This document shows, one piece after another, positions 10,813 through 23,649 of a DNA stretch of 64,000 nucleotides. Positions within the stretch are counted from its first letter, which is position 1; each line of letters opens with the position of its first letter. The notes under the pieces were generated by a model, which ran no database searches, was not told the origin of the DNA, and saw nothing but the letters and a program-made list of their open reading frames with translations. The stretch comes from Apoderus coryli (taxonomy: Eukaryota; Arthropoda; Insecta; Coleoptera; Attelabidae). The stretch is from NCBI GenBank assembly GCA_911728435.2, contig OU452202.1, forward strand, positions 16,781,135 through 16,845,134. The letters are read 5' to 3'. A program made the position numbers and the translations under genes.

Positions 10813-12793
10813 TTATACTTTCTGGCCAGAAAAGGTTTCATGTAAATACTGCCGAACAGCAAAGGTAGAGTGAGGATGTGTCTCTTCTTGTTGAAATGTC
10901 AACTTGTTCTCATTGTCACAGTCAGTATGTTCAAGAATGTGTTTTGAGTATTACGATATGGAATAAAAAGGATTGAACACTTGTTGAAGTAAAATGTTGT
11001 TAAGTGAAATAGTAAAAAAAAAATGTTCTGTTTTCATTGAATTCCTATAAACGAATTGACCAATTTATGAAAAAATAAATGGTTTGTAAAAAGAATCAAA
11101 ATGCCTACTAAAAAAATTTTAAATAGAAATTTAGGCAACAACCTGTCCTCCACGCATACAAAATTGACGTGTCTATAATTCTTTTCGAACACATACATTA
11201 CATACCTATACTCAAGAAAACCTCTGCTCCGTTTCATTGGGCGACCCTGTATAAAACACTACTAACAAGTATGAAAAGATCTGTATGATATTAATAGACG
11301 ATACCAAATTCTTAAATGATATTTAAATTATAATTTTAAAAGCAATATGTGGTTTACATCCTGATTTTTGATTTGAGCACACCATACCGGATGCGTATTG
11401 CCATATATGTTAATATCAAAGGTAAGTTGGTTAAATTCTGAAATGAGTAGCATTCATTACAATATACTGTAAACAAAAATTGTAAACGGGTTATTATTTA
11501 TAAAAATAATCTGTACAAAATAAAGCACCTTGTATTTTATATACTCGTATACCGCGTACCACGTTGAGGATATACATATCTGCATATCTTTTAGATTCTT
11601 CTAAGGAGTTCGATAATAATTTCTGAGTTGACAGTAAATAACATTAACTGCAACTTAATTAACATTAATCAAAATCAGTTTAGTTGTCTTAAAAACTGTC
11701 AAAATGACAGCTGCTTACTAGATAAATTCAAATTCGATTGAAATTCCACCTTTTGCGAATCATACCATATAATTAATATTGTTTTTCTCAGAAATTGTTA
11801 AGTTTACGAGAAAATTAGAAGAGAGCTTAAAAAGCTCCCATAAACATACGTCCGGAAGTCAAAGTCCAAAGTTAATAGTAACGGATATAGAAAGTGTCAA
11901 AGCTAGCCTTCCTATTTTGTTTTTGTTAATACAAATTTTTGAACGTTGTTACACAGTTGCTCCAAATTCATGATTTGGGAGTTTTCAAATCATTTTAGTT
12001 TTATATTGTGCCCATTTTCTCAATAATTTTCGTTACTTTTTTATGTTATCAAAAAAGACAACACATTTTCAGCTTGAAAGTTGTTTGGAGCTATTAAGCT
12101 TTTATTACCTGTTGAAAAAAAAACTTTAGCTAACTCCAAAAGTATTTATTAAGGAAGTTCACGCCTTATTCTAATTCATTGTCCTCAAAAGTAAATAACC
12201 ATCTTCTGTACAGTCGTTTTGTAATATTTGAAGATACGTTTGACCATTTAATCTTGGCGACAGTTTAACTAATTATATATGGGGTGTTTTATTAATAAAC
12301 ATGTTATTTTTGTAAATTACTCGTAAAGGATTATATGCAGTGAGTAATTATTTAATAAAATTACTGGCTCCGATTTTGTATCTGTGATATCAACGCAGAT
12401 AGAAAGAGCGAACGTCTTCGTTCAACCACTCGGTATATTTAAGTGATACAATACATTTTAATTGTGATTTTTTCGTGCAATATTTTTTATTTATTGTGTA
12501 ATGTTTTTCTTAATTAACATTTTAATAAAATATTGATAAGTTTTGTTATATTTTACTAATATCAAAAAAAAAAAAGTAAATTACATGTTTTAACATGAAC
12601 AGGGGTGCAAATTCTGATAGATGTATAGGATATAACCTACACGATACTAACACAGATTTAATAGACATACTAATTGAACAAAATAAAGTAATATCACAAA
12701 TACTAATAGATTAAATCTGTGGTAATATGTCACATTCGATTCTAGGCTTGCCTTATCAGTTTCTTGTTTCCTAATAGCTGATTGGCAATTATA
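10813..12793. other. AT-rich stretch without recognised genes
   Basis: About 2 kb with no exon or element that I can assign. An AATAAA at 10962-10967 could serve as a poly(A) signal if the RUNX transcript extended this far. ACCCTGTATA at 11244 is another lone transposon-like terminus. Confidence 0.4.
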
Positions 12794-13060
12794 CAGGGTG
12801 ATTCATTATGGTTGCAACAAACGAAAACTGGAGATTCTTGAAAACAATTCAAGCATTTTTTGCCATTGAACCCATGTCCGCAAATGCCTCGTTATCGAGA
12901 TACAGGGTATCCAAATTTAGTGGTCAAATTAGCTAACCGATTTTGACAAAATTTTACATGCATTTGGGAATAAACTAAAATAATCTGCATTATTTTGACT
13001 TTTATTAACTGTTCATTGGATCTACGCGCATTTCGGTAAATTTTACACAAATGAATTAGA
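12794..13060 (+). repeat. Partial terminal repeat of the 60.7-kb DD41D element family
   Basis: It starts CAGGGTGATTCATTATGG after a TA and follows the left terminal repeat of the element at 60724-62964 for about 260 bp (shared words include TTGCAACAAACGAAAACTGG and ACAAAATTTTACATGCA), with small indels. The match fades at about 13060. It is a solo end of a deleted copy. Confidence 0.7.
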
Positions 13061-13345
13061 CAGCTCAAATATAATGTAACGTAATTATACTAATTACGTT
13101 GCATTATAATTTTCCTCGATTTTATTTAAAATATTCTATTTTCTTTCCACAATTTGACCTTTACAATTAGAATTATGTTGTTGTGAACTTGTATTCACCA
13201 GCACTCCATCAATGTCCCTGAATGTATAATTGCCACTGATGATAAGATTTTTCAATGTTGTGGAGTAGCCGCCTTTTTCTATATCATTCTAACTCCTCAC
13301 CACTATGGATTATTTTTTCAGGAGTCATCTGCTATTCTTGCAGCA

Positions 13346-14126
13346 ATGATTCGTCCTGAAAAACTTCATTTTAGGTACTTGGAACAAAAAAATCTATTTT
13401 TACAAAGAGTTCAGAACTGTTGTGCTAGATTTGTAAAGAGTCTTAGAAAGTATGATCGCGTGTCCCAGGTAATCCATGATATGGGCTGGCTGAGAATGGA
13501 GGATCGTCGCCTTCTGCATCTTGGGAATTTTGTTATTCATATAACGTTTGATTCAGATGCTCCTTCTGATATTAGAGAAAAACTTGTACCTAGGAGGGAT
13601 ATTCATGATAGAGATGTTCGACACATTGACCGCCTTACCTTACCACATCATCACACATCGCTTTTTTCAGAGGGGTTTTACATACAACGCTATAAAGTTC
13701 TATAATACTATTCCTAAGGGGTTCCGGATATTGAGTCCAGCTAAGTTTAACATTAATTTTAAGAGATACCTTCTTAATCGATACCATTAATTTATTCTCT
13801 TTCTTATTATTTCACTTTTATTCCTTTTAAATTTATAGTAGTCTTGTCCTTTGAGAGTGGAATCGTGCAATCACAGGGTGATCTTTTTTTTTATTTCGCA
13901 CACGGTGATTTATAGATAGGCAAATGATATGGAAGAATAGTGTTAATTTTTTTTGTATTTGTGTACTATTGTTTAACTCATGTTGGTTGCTATTTAGGGT
14001 TGAGTAGAGTAGCTCTAAGCAAGACTTCGCCCTATCTAGTGACTGTTTTAACTGTGTTATATGTAGGTATAGTGTTATGATATTGTTACTTTCAAAAATA
14101 AATACGATTTATTATTATTATTATTT
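13346..14126 (+). mobile_element. Non-LTR retrotransposon (CR1/Jockey-like), 3' end
   Basis: The frame from 13346 reads FLQRVQNCCARFVKSLRKYD, then GWLRMEDRRLLHLGNFVIHI, the post-RT region of CR1/Jockey-group proteins. After a frameshift near 13680 it continues FYNTIPKGFRILSPAKF to a stop at 13788-13790. A 3' UTR then ends with AATAAATACGATTTATTATT (ATT repeats to about 14126). It is strongly 5'-truncated. Confidence 0.7.
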
Positions 14127-14684
14127 TGACTTTTAAAGCTCTGTAATTTTCAACTATCAAAATTTGCTCACCAACTATACGAAATTACTTATAAGAACAC
14201 TAAAACCAAATATTAGATGGCCGTATATTTACGTAAACATTATCTAAACGGAGGATTTTTTATTAATTAAATTGAAGCTCCAGCCTAGGTAAAAGGTAGA
14301 TAGGTACAAACTAGTGAGCATATTTTGTTTTTTCCATAAGGTTTCAGGTAAACTCAATTACTGGGTTACTAAAATTGACGACAATAAAATAATTCCAATT
14401 GTAATCATGGCTTCTTCCAAAATAAGCCTAACGTACAAACATTGTTGAGCCATTGATTGCATGGGTAAATTTTTACCAAATCTGTCTCAAAAAACAAGTA
14501 TATTATTGTTCAAATTGTTGGTAATTTTAATAAAGGGTGTCTCAAAATTAATGCAAGATTGGAATTTGCCGCTATTTATGCAGTAAAGTGTTGGCAACCC
14601 TAAAAACAAAACAAATCGACAGCTGACATGTTAGGGTTAGAGCGTTACACGATAGAGCAATAATATTTCAAAAATAATGAAAGC

Positions 14685-14870
14685 TTGGCGGCCGCAGTTC
14701 GAAAATTTCATACGCAATATGATCGGAATAGTGTTTTAACTTCGTTAACTGTCAAGAGATTAATAATCAACGAAATTCAGCCACATTTATGCAGAATGGT
14801 CATGGCAAATTTCGACAAACGAGTGCGTATGTGTATGCAAAGCCGTGGAGGCCATAACCCTATCCTATGA
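14685..14870 (+). pseudogene. DDE transposase remnant, N-terminus joined to C-terminus
   Basis: The frame reads AAAVRKFHTQYDRNSVLTSL, the N-terminal HTH (DUF4817-like) of a DDE_3 transposase; an upstream ATG at 14678 is one base out of frame. It passes directly into NEIQPHLCRMVMANFDKRVR and MCMQSRGGH, the family's C-terminal end. The two HTH-to-DDE central domains and all catalytic residues are absent, so it is a non-autonomous deletion derivative. The frame has a TTG, not an ATG, at 14685. Confidence 0.6.
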
Positions 14871-14920
14871 ACTTTATGATTCAATAAAAAACTTCAATCA
14901 AAAGACTAAAAACTGTGTGG

Positions 14921-16345
14921 CCACATGCCGAGGGCTATTATCCTTGAGGAACTCGCTTGAAGGATTCTCTATAACAAAATTTTGAGTATTTATCAAGGCC
15001 CGAGGAGTAGTAAGATAGTAGTAAGATAATTTTTTACTTTGTAGATATCAAAAATTTGATTGTCAATCTGACGTTTAATAATTTTCTATACAAAATGTAT
15101 TAGTTTTAATCAAACAAATATTATTCATTTTTATTTAAAACTACAGTTGTGAAAAGTACAATTGGTAAATGTTAAATTGGAAAAAGAGTTTCCTGAAGTT
15201 GACGGATTGTTAACTTCCACTGTTGAAGAAATTCCTCGCATGGTGTTGATTATTTCACCATGGCGTTCTTGGTTAATATTCAAGTACGGTTTAATTGAAT
15301 TAGAGCTGCTATGTCCTGTAATTTTTATTAATTGCTGTTCAGGAATTCCTTTATTTGCCAAATGGCTAACTGTGGTTGATCTGTTCGAATGATTGGATAT
15401 CTTTTTACACTTAGTGTCCAAGCCAATAGCTTGCGCGGATGATTTGGTCCACATATTAGTTGTGTTCTTGCCTACCGGTATATTGTCAAACCATGTGTCA
15501 CTTTCGGATTTCCAGAAACGATTTGGTCTCAAGAATAGGCGACTGGAAGTAACATTTTTCCCCCTTTTGAACAATAATTTATGGAATAACCGAACAGGGC
15601 ATGCACTTTCGTTTGCAATATTTGGAACAAGCCACTTACTATTTGTACAACTTTTCGATTTTCCTTGGCATGTTTTACTGAATATTGGATTGTATTCAAT
15701 TCTGTTGATTGGCGTTCCATCATTATTTTTCTCAATCGTGAAATAATCTATAAGGCAATCAGCTGGTTCACCACCTCGCAAAGCTAACTCAACAGCTACA
15801 ATATGGTAAATTTGTTTTGTAAACCTTCTGGTGTACATTCATCCCATAATCCAATGATTCTAGCCATATCAGTTGAACTCAAATTTGATGAACTGCATTT
15901 TCGTTTGTTTGGATCCTGCTATAATCTTTTACGTTTTGCATTTCTTGCATCTCGCGCATTTTTGAATATCACACTGGTAAACGGGTCGAATACAATTTTG
16001 AAGTTATTGAAGTATTTTTCCTGGAGTAGCCTACTCGTAGTATTCCAAACTGTTTTTACAGTTGCTTCTTTATATTCAGTTCCGTCAGCTTTTCTCATAT
16101 TTACCGCATAATCTTTCAATATATTAGCCAAATTATGCAAACTCTGGTCGCACAAAACTCGAGAAATATTTTCCATACATATTTTTTTTGATTTGATTAT
16201 ATTTTTTGGTATATTATTAGATATAATATCATTAATTGCATCGTTAGATGCAATACCAAATCTTCGCGACATTTTTAAACCAGTTGTCACTTTGACGTTT
16301 AATTAATTTTTAATTAAAAAAACACCAAACTGATAACACCACATG
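14921..16345 (-). mobile_element. Crypton-like tyrosine-recombinase transposon, copy 1
   Basis: A minus-strand element encoding a DUF3504/Crypton-type tyrosine recombinase (15131-16290), placed inside a TA-flanked DDE element. CCACATG occurs at both edges (14921-14927 and 16339-16345), within a longer imperfect direct repeat that also includes ATTATC. The element has no inverted repeats. That layout fits Cryptons, which move by recombination at a short core rather than by DDE chemistry. The 3' part (14927-15130) matches the region after the stop of copy 2 up to GGATAATAGCCCTCGGC, which supports the right edge on that strand; the other edge is only inferred. Confidence 0.65.
15131..16290 (-). 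pseudogene. Crypton tyrosine recombinase (DUF3504-type), one stop and one frameshift
   Basis: Minus strand. The first part (16290-15919) starts MTTGLKMSRRFGIASND and includes YAVNMRKADGTEYKEATVKT, the N-terminal core-binding-type region. A single TAG at 15919-15921 interrupts it; the same frame then continues to about 15815, where a one-base shift moves into the 15838-15131 frame. That frame holds ALRGGEP (Arg21 of the piece), NHSNRS (His150, Arg153), TGHSS (His176) and KPYLN (Tyr185), matching the R-H-x-x-R-H-Y catalytic set. It ends with NLTFTNCTFHNCSFK, an N-C-x-F repeat seen at the ends of such proteins. Two lesions make this copy non-functional, although all catalytic residues remain. 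Confidence 0.7.
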
Positions 16346-17276
16346 TAGGGTATTATCGTTGTAATCCAGAGGTGATTGGATGAAATTTGACACATGACTT
16401 AAAATTAAGTAATTTGATTGGTTACTATATTTAGTAAAAAATTATCTATGTAATTCAAATCTTGCGTTAATTTTGGGACACCCTTTATATTTACTCTTTT
16501 AAGGTCAATAATAGTATCGACTAACTTGTGGGGACCCAATTTAATTGAGGATGACTAAAATGATCAAAATTCTCCATTTAGCTAATGAAAATCGTTTGTG
16601 CATACTGGTGGTATTTTATAATATGTTTTTGTGTACATATTTAATATTAGAATTTTACGTTTTCAATATATTTTATTAATTGCCTAAATTGTATAAAATT
16701 AGACATAAATTAATTAGGTACATATTGTCCATTAAAAAAGGATTCCTAACAGCTTTACAATATATATGTATGAAACTATGATAAGATTGTAATATAGAGT
16801 TTAAAAGTTTTGTGTTTTTAAGTTTAAAAAATATAATTTTTGTTTATTATAAAATTCTTTAATGTGCTCATACTGTAAATTAACAACGATAATAATGTAA
16901 TAATAAAAATTATTATAAATAAAAACATAACAAAGAAAAGTGTGTGTTTTTTTTTTCATATTTTCACTAATGGAATTGTTCTGTTTCAGTCCATTGCATT
17001 GCCTGAAAGTTTTTATTTTTTTGTGGGCTTGTTTTGAGAGATTCGCTGATTTATGTTAAAATTTACATTTTATAGAGTTTGTTGTCAAAAAAGTCAATTA
17101 TTGGCGATTCTCTAACATATTTAGAAATTTCTTTTGAGCAAAAAATTGTTTTGACATTGAAGCTAAAAAAAGTTGTTGAGAGTCAATTCGTTCAACGTTT
17201 TTATATTTCTATCGTATTGAACCTTACAAATGAAGGCAACATCGTATTAGGTTATCTATTTGTAGTTTTCAAAATA

Positions 17277-18420
17277 CGAAGGGTGCCTTTTATATTTCGG
17301 GATTTGGCAAACCTGGTGTTGCAATCTGGCAACTGACAGCTCTATCGTAAAGATTCATCTCGGCCTAAAAATGGAATTAAATCGTAAACATTTTAGTGCG
17401 ATTATTTTCGACGTGGATTAACTCAGCAACAGTGCATGAATGAACTTAATTCAATTTTTGGTGATGCAGCCCCGTCAAGGACCAGTGTTTATCGATGGTA
17501 TGGTGAAATCAATCGTGGTCGTAGTTCACTCCAAGAAGAATTTCGTGAAGGTCCTCCAAAATCAGTTGTTGTTCCGAAATTCATTGATGCTGTGCGCCAA
17601 CTGATATTGCAAGATCGTCATGTGACCTATCAAGAGATGGAGACAACCTTAGGCATTAGTGGGACCAGCATACATTCAATATTGAATAAACATTGGACTG
17701 TCAAAAAATTTTGTTCGCGTTGGATCCCAAAAAAAAAGGCCCGTGTCGATTGGTCGAAAGAAATGCTCAAAAAATACGATCGCGGTGCTTCGAAACACGT
17801 CTATGACATCGTGACAGGTGATGAATCGTGGATTTACGCGTACGAGCCCGAAAGTAAACAGCAGTCAACTGTATGGGGGTTTCAAGATGATCAAAATCCA
17901 ACAAAAGTTGTTCGCGCACGAAGCACTTCCAAGCAAATGGTCGCCTGTTTTATCGGAAAAACCGGACATGTCGCAACCGTACAACTAGAACAACGCAGAA
18001 CAAGCATTTGTTTGCCAGTTGTCTTCCAAGAAATCAGGAAAACCAACCGCCGAAGACGGATCGCTCTTCACCACGACAATGCGAGCTCTCACACATCGGC
18101 TCAAACATCTGCATTTTTGAGCACCCAAAACATCGATTTGATGAGTCATCCGCCGTATAGTCCTGACTTGGCACCGAATGACGAATGTACGTAAAAAACA
18201 AACTGAGAGGTCCACGTTTTCGACACCTGAAGAAGCGGTTGCTGCATTCAGAATGCATGTTTTGGAAATACCTTAATCAGAGTGGCAAAAATGCTTCGAC
18301 AATTGGTTCAAACTCATGAAAAAGTGTTCATGGGGAATATTTTGAAAAACAATAAAGTGATTTTCGATGATTAATATTTATTTTTGTTCTCTAATCCCGA
18401 AATATAAAAGGCAGCCCTCG
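17277..18420 (+). mobile_element. mariner transposon (DD34D), copy 1
   Basis: The ends are CGAAGGGTGCCTTTTATATT (left) and, on the minus strand from 18420, CGAGGGCTGCCTTTTATATT; inverted repeats of about 28 bp flanked by TA at 17275-17276 and 18421-18422. At 1144 bp it is somewhat shorter than a full mariner (about 1.3 kb). Compared with copy 2 (53506-54559) it lacks roughly 90 bp of 5' UTR and has several small coding deletions. Confidence 0.85.
17371..18373 (+). pseudogene. mariner transposase, frameshifted
   Basis: It starts MELNRKHFSAIIF at 17371, hits a stop at 17419 after a small deletion, and is open again from 17436 to 18194. That frame includes APSRTSVYRWYGEINRGRSS (HTH), TGDESWIYAYEP (first Asp), HHDNASSHT (second Asp) and HPPYSPDLAPND (third Asp). 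By count there are 34 residues between the second and third Asp, the mariner DD34D spacing. A deletion at about 18180 removes the FFLFP segment and shifts the frame; the C-terminal remainder (TPEEAVAAFRMHVLE) is readable further on. Dead copy. Confidence 0.85.
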
Positions 18421-21400
18421 TATTGAGAATTTACCGCACGGCGCTCTTGTTATTTCACGATTGCTATTCTAAATGATTGGTACGGTTACCAATGACAAAG
18501 ATTAATCTACACAATAGATAGTCAGCGTATATGGGAAATAAAACAAAAATTGAAACTGTCTCGACACGAGCTACATCTATTAGAAAAACATGCAACCATG
18601 GAAATTATGGAAATTGTAGATGGCGTTATATGTATTGTGTTGAAATAAAATAATCATATGGGCAATGTTAGACAAGGACGAGTATACTTTCCCCTACGAG
18701 GTGGGAGTTTGTTTTTATATTATAGGTATCATATATGTACTACTGTGCAGCAGTGTTTTTTGTTTAAAATTATATGGTATACGTATACCTATCTACGTAA
18801 AGATTAATGTGTATGGACGAAAATAAAAGAAATTACTATAATAGTATAAATATACAGGGCTGGTTTATTAAATGTTTTAGACAATAATTTTAAATGACTA
18901 AAATAATATTATTTTAGTCATTTAATTTTAAATTTCGGATATAAGGATGCATCAAAAAGTTATATTTAAATTAACGAAATTTGGCGTTATAGATAGGACT
19001 TCCGGTTATTACCTGATTCAGTTTTAAGGATCAAACTCAAACAGCAGATTCAACTTGTCGTTAACATTATGAAAAAATAAATCTCAGAGGCGGGTAAATT
19101 AAAGGGGCATACAGGCGTGAAATGCTACCCTAACTTTTTTATGCACATTTTTTGCGTGTGTTTCAATTCGGAGATGTAAAATCTAACAAATTATATACGT
19201 AATAAATGTATCCTTCTGTGACATTGATAGAAAGTCATCGTTATCGCGTAATATCGATTTTAAGAAATGTTAATATTAAAAAGGCTGTGCTTTTTACAAG
19301 TTGCTGAAGTAAATAAGGTTTGAAATTTCCAGCATGACAAAAATTATTTAAAAAAATACGGTTTCGAAATGCAGGATGTAAAAAATTAGAATTTTTAATC
19401 TGTTTTTAATGAAAATTTAAATCTATTGAGAAATATGGTTCAGGGTTTTTGTGAAATGTATTTTACTCCAAAGATTCTACTCATCGATTATAACCGAATT
19501 AATTTACTCAAAAATATCTATACTAGTAAAATAACACAATTATCACAATTAGGTTCAAATTCTGCAACGCCGAATTGAAAAAAAACTTACAGTCTCCCTA
19601 ATATTGGTTTTTGTGCAATGATCATAAAACTTTAAAAAACTAACGATTTATGTAGATTGTATTGTTAACACGTTTCGTAAAAAGCTTTAAAAACCCACCA
19701 ACAGGGTGTTAAAAGTATCACGACAATAACTTTTTTCATGTTTTAACAAGTACAATCGTCTGCTTCAGATTGATCCTTAAAAACTGAATAACAGTTTCTC
19801 TATATAAAAAAATAAAACTCGTAAATATCATCCCCAAACATTTAATTTGAATACAATTACATAATACCATATTTGAAAGTAAATAAAAAAAAACAGCATT
19901 ACCTAGTTTGACAGATTTGCAAATTGCAAATCAAAGTATCTATGTATACAGGGTGTTGCATAAGTACTTGTACAAACTTTAAAGGGTGATTCTTTGACTA
20001 ATTTTAAGATACAAATTTCATATGTACATGGGTCCGCTACGGCTTGGTTTTCGAGATACAGGTAGTTCAAAAAGAATATTATATTTAGGATTATATGCTT
20101 GTTCAATAGCATCGCAATTTGGTGCAATTCGGGATACAGGTGTATTGATGACACCAGAGCTGTCAAAAGAACTAATAAAAAATACGAAAAATAACAAAAT
20201 ACAAATATCATTCAAAAGACAACAATGCACATAATAGTCGGTACCAAGCCAAATAGGTAGTAGGTAAATATAGATTTATTTTGTTTCGGGCTTGGGCTTG
20301 GCACCGACTTATTGTAATCAAAACTACCCACCAAACGGATACATTTAATTTTACGCAGATGCTCGAAATGTTAACTTTCTTTCATTAATAGAGACCTGTG
20401 AAGTGAGCTTACCTCTTACGCCCACGTATTAAGTACTAAGTTTCAGTTATCAGTTATAATTTTTTATTTTCCAAGAAAGCGAAACGAGATATTTAAAACG
20501 GCATTGCGCCGCCCTCATGTATACCTCCGGAGGCGGCATCGAAAATCGCTACACGTCACAAACTTGTAAATGCTTAGAACTACCCCTATATCAAATTTCT
20601 ATTTTCTATCTTTTTTGTTTCATACCCAAAGCCCTATTCCTACCGAACTTATTATTTACCCGAAGAAACATTAAAAAGAAGTAAAATTTAAGTACCTAAA
20701 CCGATAAAGTGGAACTTATACCTGAAGAAGAGACAGACTATTATAATAGGTATACCTAATATAATATAGGTAGCACTGATAATTTTTTTATTATAGGTAT
20801 TATAAGATCTACAACAATCTTGTTACATCTTTGCCACATTGTCTACGTGAAATATTTAGTCAAAAGTATGTTTCTATCTAAAAGCTTTTCATTTAACGAT
20901 TGTTCGCCACTGATCATGGGACTGGTCTAGTCTTGAAACATGTATGACATGGATTAAATATTATTATATTAAATTTAATTCATAGAGATTAGGCTTTTAT
21001 TTCAATACTGTACTTGTAATAAATCACCCTGTGTGTTTCTTTTACCGACGAATTGGCAACAGCACGACACACACCACATTCGCTTGTTTTTTTTTCTACT
21101 CTCCCTGCGTATCCCCTCCAGATTAATACAGAATTTCATCAATTTCTCTCTCTGACAATACAGCATTGCCGGTGCATATCTGTTGCAAATGATCTAAATA
21201 ATTGTTATACGTTGCGTTTTGTTTTTGATATTAATAAACTACAAAACGGTTTCTGGCTGTGACAATACTGCTCTATGCTTTACACGCTAGTCTACGCCAC
21301 GTAGTGGCAGGCATACTTAGAGATGTTCTGATTTTAATGCATTGGGCTGACTATCTATTGTGTAGATTAATCTTTGCCAATGACAAAATATAAAAATCAG

Positions 21401-22470
21401 AGTTGTTCTGTCCGCAGTGTCATATACGTATTTCCATTCAATGATTATACCGAGACATTCAACTTATAGTAATGAAGATTATTTAACTTTATTAGGGAAT
21501 GTTAAAAAGTGCTCAAACTCAAGAACGTGTGATACATTTGCGAAGCGAATCGATCTCTGCTGGAGCACAAGCATTCATCAAATTCCTCAAAAAAATTATA
21601 TATTCTTTTTCTGCATTTTGCTCCAAATATCTAAAGTAGGCACTTTTGGTCATGGTTTTTGTTTTTATTTAATTAATTATCCACATTTGGGACCTCTACA
21701 CAACGGAGGATACACTACTACAGTCTCCAGACCATGCTATTTCGCCTATATAGGTACTGTCCATATAATACCTATATACATGTGCAATGGCGATCACGCT
21801 TTTCATATAAAACATAATATACCTACGTGATATTATTCGGCATAGAGGCTAGCTTTCACATAAATACGCATGTGCAGCGAAAGAAATTAGCACAAGGACT
21901 GATAAGTTTGTTTTTTTTTTCCTTTTAAACTAATTTTTCAAATCTATAAAATTGTAATAGATAATCGATAAAATAATCAATATGTCCACTAAATAATCTA
22001 ACTAAGAAATAAAACCTGTCAAGCTTTATTTTTTTGTTACCGCGAAATTTGTATTATTTATTTTGTTCTAGTTAGGTTAGGTACTGGATACAGAGTACAT
22101 GTTTATAAGTAGTTTATTCAATTCGTAATGATTAACATTAACATTAACAATCATGGATAACCAACGACACCGGTAAAAAAACTACATGTTTTTGAACCTA
22201 ATACCAAGTGGGCTTACATTTTTGAGCCCAAATACTATAACCAAAGATTATTAATTTTTGCTATACCAATATATAAAAAGATTGGGGTTCCATTTGAAAA
22301 CATTCGTGAAATCAGTCTTGGGAATGAGTTGGCTCAGTTTGTAGCTTTAATAGACGCATGGAAAAAAGGACTACAATGTCAATAATATAAGATATTTCTC
22401 TACAAGATTCTGGTTAATAACTTCGGTGCTGCATGCCTCATTATTGTAATTATACAGTGAGAATGTATTT
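18421..22470. other. AT-rich repeat-derived stretch without recognised genes
   Basis: About 4 kb. It contains CAGGG-type termini at 18855 and 19949 and CACCCTG near 21025, a 36-bp perfect palindrome at 18890-18925, a 29-bp inverted repeat pair (18496-18524 with 21350-21378) and a hairpin of 14-bp arms at 20238-20308. The reading frames at 20022-20234 and 21417-21830 show no motif I know. Confidence 0.4.
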
Positions 22471-22474
22471 TTCA

Positions 22475-22585
22475 GTGTTGATAGTGGCTAATTGCAGCGG
22501 AGAACGTTATTTTTCGAAGATAAAAGTGATTAAAAATAGGTTGCGTCCGATTATGACGCAAAAAAGTCTTGCATATAATATGTGA
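22475..22585 (+). pseudogene. hAT transposase C-terminal (dimerisation) fragment
   Basis: The frame reads VLIVANCSGERYFSKIKVIK, then NRLRPIMTQKSLAYNM and a stop. The A-N/S-x-x-x-E-R-x-F-S pattern followed by K-N-R-L-R and M-x-Q is the C-terminal dimerisation region of hAT-superfamily transposases. Upstream (about 22280-22380) is a possible FENIREISLGNELAQFVALI segment, but the frame between is broken. No RNase H-fold catalytic part was found. Confidence 0.65.
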
Positions 22586-23649
22586 AAGATTTTTATAAAA
22601 TTACTAAAAACATTACGTAATTAAATAGCAGAAATTTGATTTTTTTATTTAGATAATAATAATTGATTGAAAGGGCTTCCACTTTCTTCATTGCCTCGGG
22701 ATTCGATGCCTCTGCATACGGCTCTGGGAAAAGCCATTAAGTTTTCCCGCTGTCACAAAATTACTCCTTGCATCCGAAAACCAAATGTATTTATTTTTAA
22801 ATGTCTATAAATAAATTCTAGTAAAATTTTCAACATGTTTCCCACGTGCTTTCTATATCTTTCTAAACGAAAATTCTTCAATTTCCTGGAAATTCCATTA
22901 TTTACCTCTACAAAAATACCTTTACGTTTCGTCCGGTCCGCAACTTTCCTTTTACCCATCCAGACAAACGAAATTCGCAGGTATATAAAACACTATCTCC
23001 ACTGCTATACGTTCCTGCAGTTGTGGGAAAAACCGCAAGCCTTGTCCATTTCACTATGTTGTGTGAAAAGTTTCTTCTTCTAACACGGAAATTATATTTA
23101 CAGCTTTTGGCTATAGAACGAACAAAATAAAAAATCACTGAGAAAAACACAAATGGATCCAGAGTTGTCAGAAAGTTTGATTTCATTAAAACAAACAACT
23201 CCCTTTAATCCTCTCAGACTAGGATGTTGTTAAGCATCATTTTTCTCAAAAATTACGCAGAATTTAATTCTGTATTTTTTCTTCTGATATAAAAGTTTTG
23301 CACTCAAATTTGTATGCATCAGAGATACATTGTTGCCTCTATTAAAAATATTGTTATATCAAATAATAACCAACAGAACAATGTTTTCCCGTATGCTTTC
23401 AATCACGAGTCTTTTTCCTGCACCCTCTGTTGATGAGAGCAAAATGTGTAAATATTTTGCGAAGAATTACACGAAAAGATCCAAGTGGCTCTGACGGTAT
23501 TCCATGTTCTCTTTTGATGCATGTGACCCAATATATGGCATACCTATTTTGACCCTCTAGGTAAATTGGCCCTTCCTTGATGGTGAATTTGCACAATATT
23601 GAAACTGCCCATTCTTTCGAAGGATAATCCTACACACAGAGGCATTTCT

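Larger units (their letters stand above)
14533..16485 (+). mobile_element. TA-flanked DDE transposon carrying a nested Crypton
   Basis: The left end AAGGGTGTCTCAAAATTAAT (14533) and the right end, read on the minus strand, AAGGGTGTCCCAAAATTAAC (from 16485) are terminal inverted repeats matching for about 35 bp. TA dinucleotides flank both (14531-14532, 16486-16487), the Tc1/mariner-type target duplication. Inside, a 61-codon transposase remnant is at 14685-14870; the rest, about 14921-16345, is a Crypton on the opposite strand. Without that insertion the element would be only about 530 bp. Confidence 0.75.

Noticed and set aside
15162..15746. Plus-strand frames of 76 and 117 codons across the Crypton
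   Set aside because: They are the antisense shadow of the recombinase, whose minus-strand frame has all catalytic motifs.
20022..20234. Pair of 70-codon frames on opposite strands
   Set aside because: Mirror-image open frames in a transposon-end region, without motifs.
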